Assembly (NCBI GenBank): GCA_903933475.1 | Contig: CAIZKE010000062.1 | Location: 1 to 6,339 of the forward strand | Reading direction: 5' to 3' | DNA: 6,339 bases | Origin: an uncultured Alphaproteobacteria bacterium | GTDB taxonomy: Bacteria; Pseudomonadota; Alphaproteobacteria; Caulobacterales; Caulobacteraceae | Part shown: in pieces, positions 5,961 to 6,339 of the stretch | How the letters are laid out: each line of letters opens with the position of its first letter | How positions within the stretch are numbered: the stretch's first letter is position 1 | Position numbers and translations under genes: made by a program | Notes under the pieces: generated by a model | Told to the model about the DNA's origin: nothing | Seen by the model: only the letters and a program-made list of their open reading frames with translations | Database searches by the model: none

Positions 5961-6339
5961 ATGTCCGACCGTCCCCAGTCCAAGCCCCAGCCAAAGCCCG
6001 GAATCCTCGACATCTCGCCCTACAAGCCCGGCAAGGCCGCGGTGGAGGGCGTGGCGAACCCGCTCAAGCTTTCGGCGAACGAGAACATCCTCGGCTCCAG
6101 CCCGGAGGCCAAGGCGGCCTTCGTCTCGGCCATGGATGAGCTGCACCTCTATCCGGACGGTCGCTGTAACGCCCTTCGCGAGGCGCTCAGCGCCCGGTAC
6201 GGCCTGGAGCCCGAACGACTGCTGTTCGGGTGCGGGTCGGACGAGATCTTCCAGCTGATCGGCCAGACCTTCCTCCAGCCCGGGGACAACGCCGTCCAGG
6301 GCGAGCATGGCTTCGGCGCCTTCGCCATCGCCACCCGCG
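5961..6339 (+). CDS. hisC: Histidinol-phosphate aminotransferase family protein (5' part, runs off right edge)
   Basis: A PLP-dependent class I/II aminotransferase. HisC interconverts imidazole-acetol phosphate and histidinol phosphate using glutamate. In bacteria such as Zymomonas mobilis the enzyme encoded next to tyrC also handles aromatic keto acids. Only 126 codons are present, about one third of the usual 350-370. Visible signatures are PYKPGK at 20-25 (start of the fold), KLSANENILG at 36-45 (substrate-binding loop), LYPDG at 63-67, and GCGSDEIFQLI at 90-100 (PLP phosphate-binding loop; cysteine where many HisC have asparagine). EHGFGAF at 115-121 is the form I associate with alphaproteobacterial members. 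The PLP lysine lies beyond the window. Placement directly after chorismate mutase suggests that the in-cell role includes, or is mainly, transamination in Phe/Tyr synthesis, with a tyrC-like gene likely next. Confidence 0.93.
   Translation, partial: MSDRPQSKPQPKPGILDISPYKPGKAAVEGVANPLKLSANENILGSSPEAKAAFVSAMDELHLYPDGRCNALREALSARYGLEPERLLFGCGSDEIFQLIGQTFLQPGDNAVQGEHGFGAFAIATR

Noticed and set aside
5156..6013. A 285-codon minus-strand open frame opposite chorismate mutase
   Set aside because: Gly/Ala-rich shadow frame; the sense strand has clear AroQ active-site residues and a hisC start inside the span.
1..6339. Search for a mobile element, CRISPR array, tRNA, toxin-antitoxin or defence system
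   Set aside because: No transposase or integrase motifs, no regularly spaced repeats, no tRNA-like cloverleaf and no small paired ORFs of that kind were seen. Almost all bases are accounted for by six metabolic or family-assigned genes.

Overview
The window is GC-rich DNA from an alphaproteobacterium. Its gene content and codon bias (almost no TTA, CTA or TCA codons, so long antisense ORFs appear) fit Caulobacterales, such as Caulobacter, Phenylobacterium or Brevundimonas. That assignment comes from remembered protein and neighbourhood similarity, not from a search. It reads as an ordinary chromosomal stretch. I see no insertion sequences, tRNA or rRNA genes, CRISPR arrays or phage genes, and no gene-free stretch above 122 bases.

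Layout. (1) 1-257, minus strand: the first 86 codons of a ChaC-type gamma-glutamylcyclotransferase that runs off the left edge. (2) 256-1275, plus: a membrane-anchored DUF2125 protein. Its proposed start codon overlaps the chaC start codon head to head. (3) 1286-2773, minus: a complete EthA-like Baeyer-Villiger monooxygenase, with its 3' end 10 bases from the DUF2125 stop. (4) 2774-2895: a 122-base divergent intergenic region. (5) 2896-5082, plus: a complete exported penicillin-acylase-family Ntn hydrolase. (6) 5083-5146: a short gap with a perfect UUCG-capped hairpin. (7) 5147-5953, plus: chorismate mutase with a long C-terminal extension. (8) 5961-6339, plus: the first 126 codons of hisC, which runs off the right edge.

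How the genes work together. Chorismate mutase and hisC are 7 bases apart and look like one operon: chorismate to prephenate, followed by aminotransferase chemistry. In alphaproteobacteria hisC-type enzymes also transaminate aromatic keto acids, and a tyrC-like dehydrogenase is the expected next gene outside the window. The monooxygenase and acylase form a divergent pair of probably catabolic or detoxifying enzymes, one cytosolic and one periplasmic. No link to aromatic biosynthesis is visible.

The most interesting point is the chorismate mutase extension. It reads as a decayed prephenate dehydratase plus ACT domain from which the second dehydratase lobe seems to be missing and in which the catalytic TRF motif has become TYW. 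The mutase active site is intact. Secondary points are the overlapping divergent start codons of chaC and the DUF2125 gene, and a possible 3'-terminal frame slip in the DUF2125 gene.
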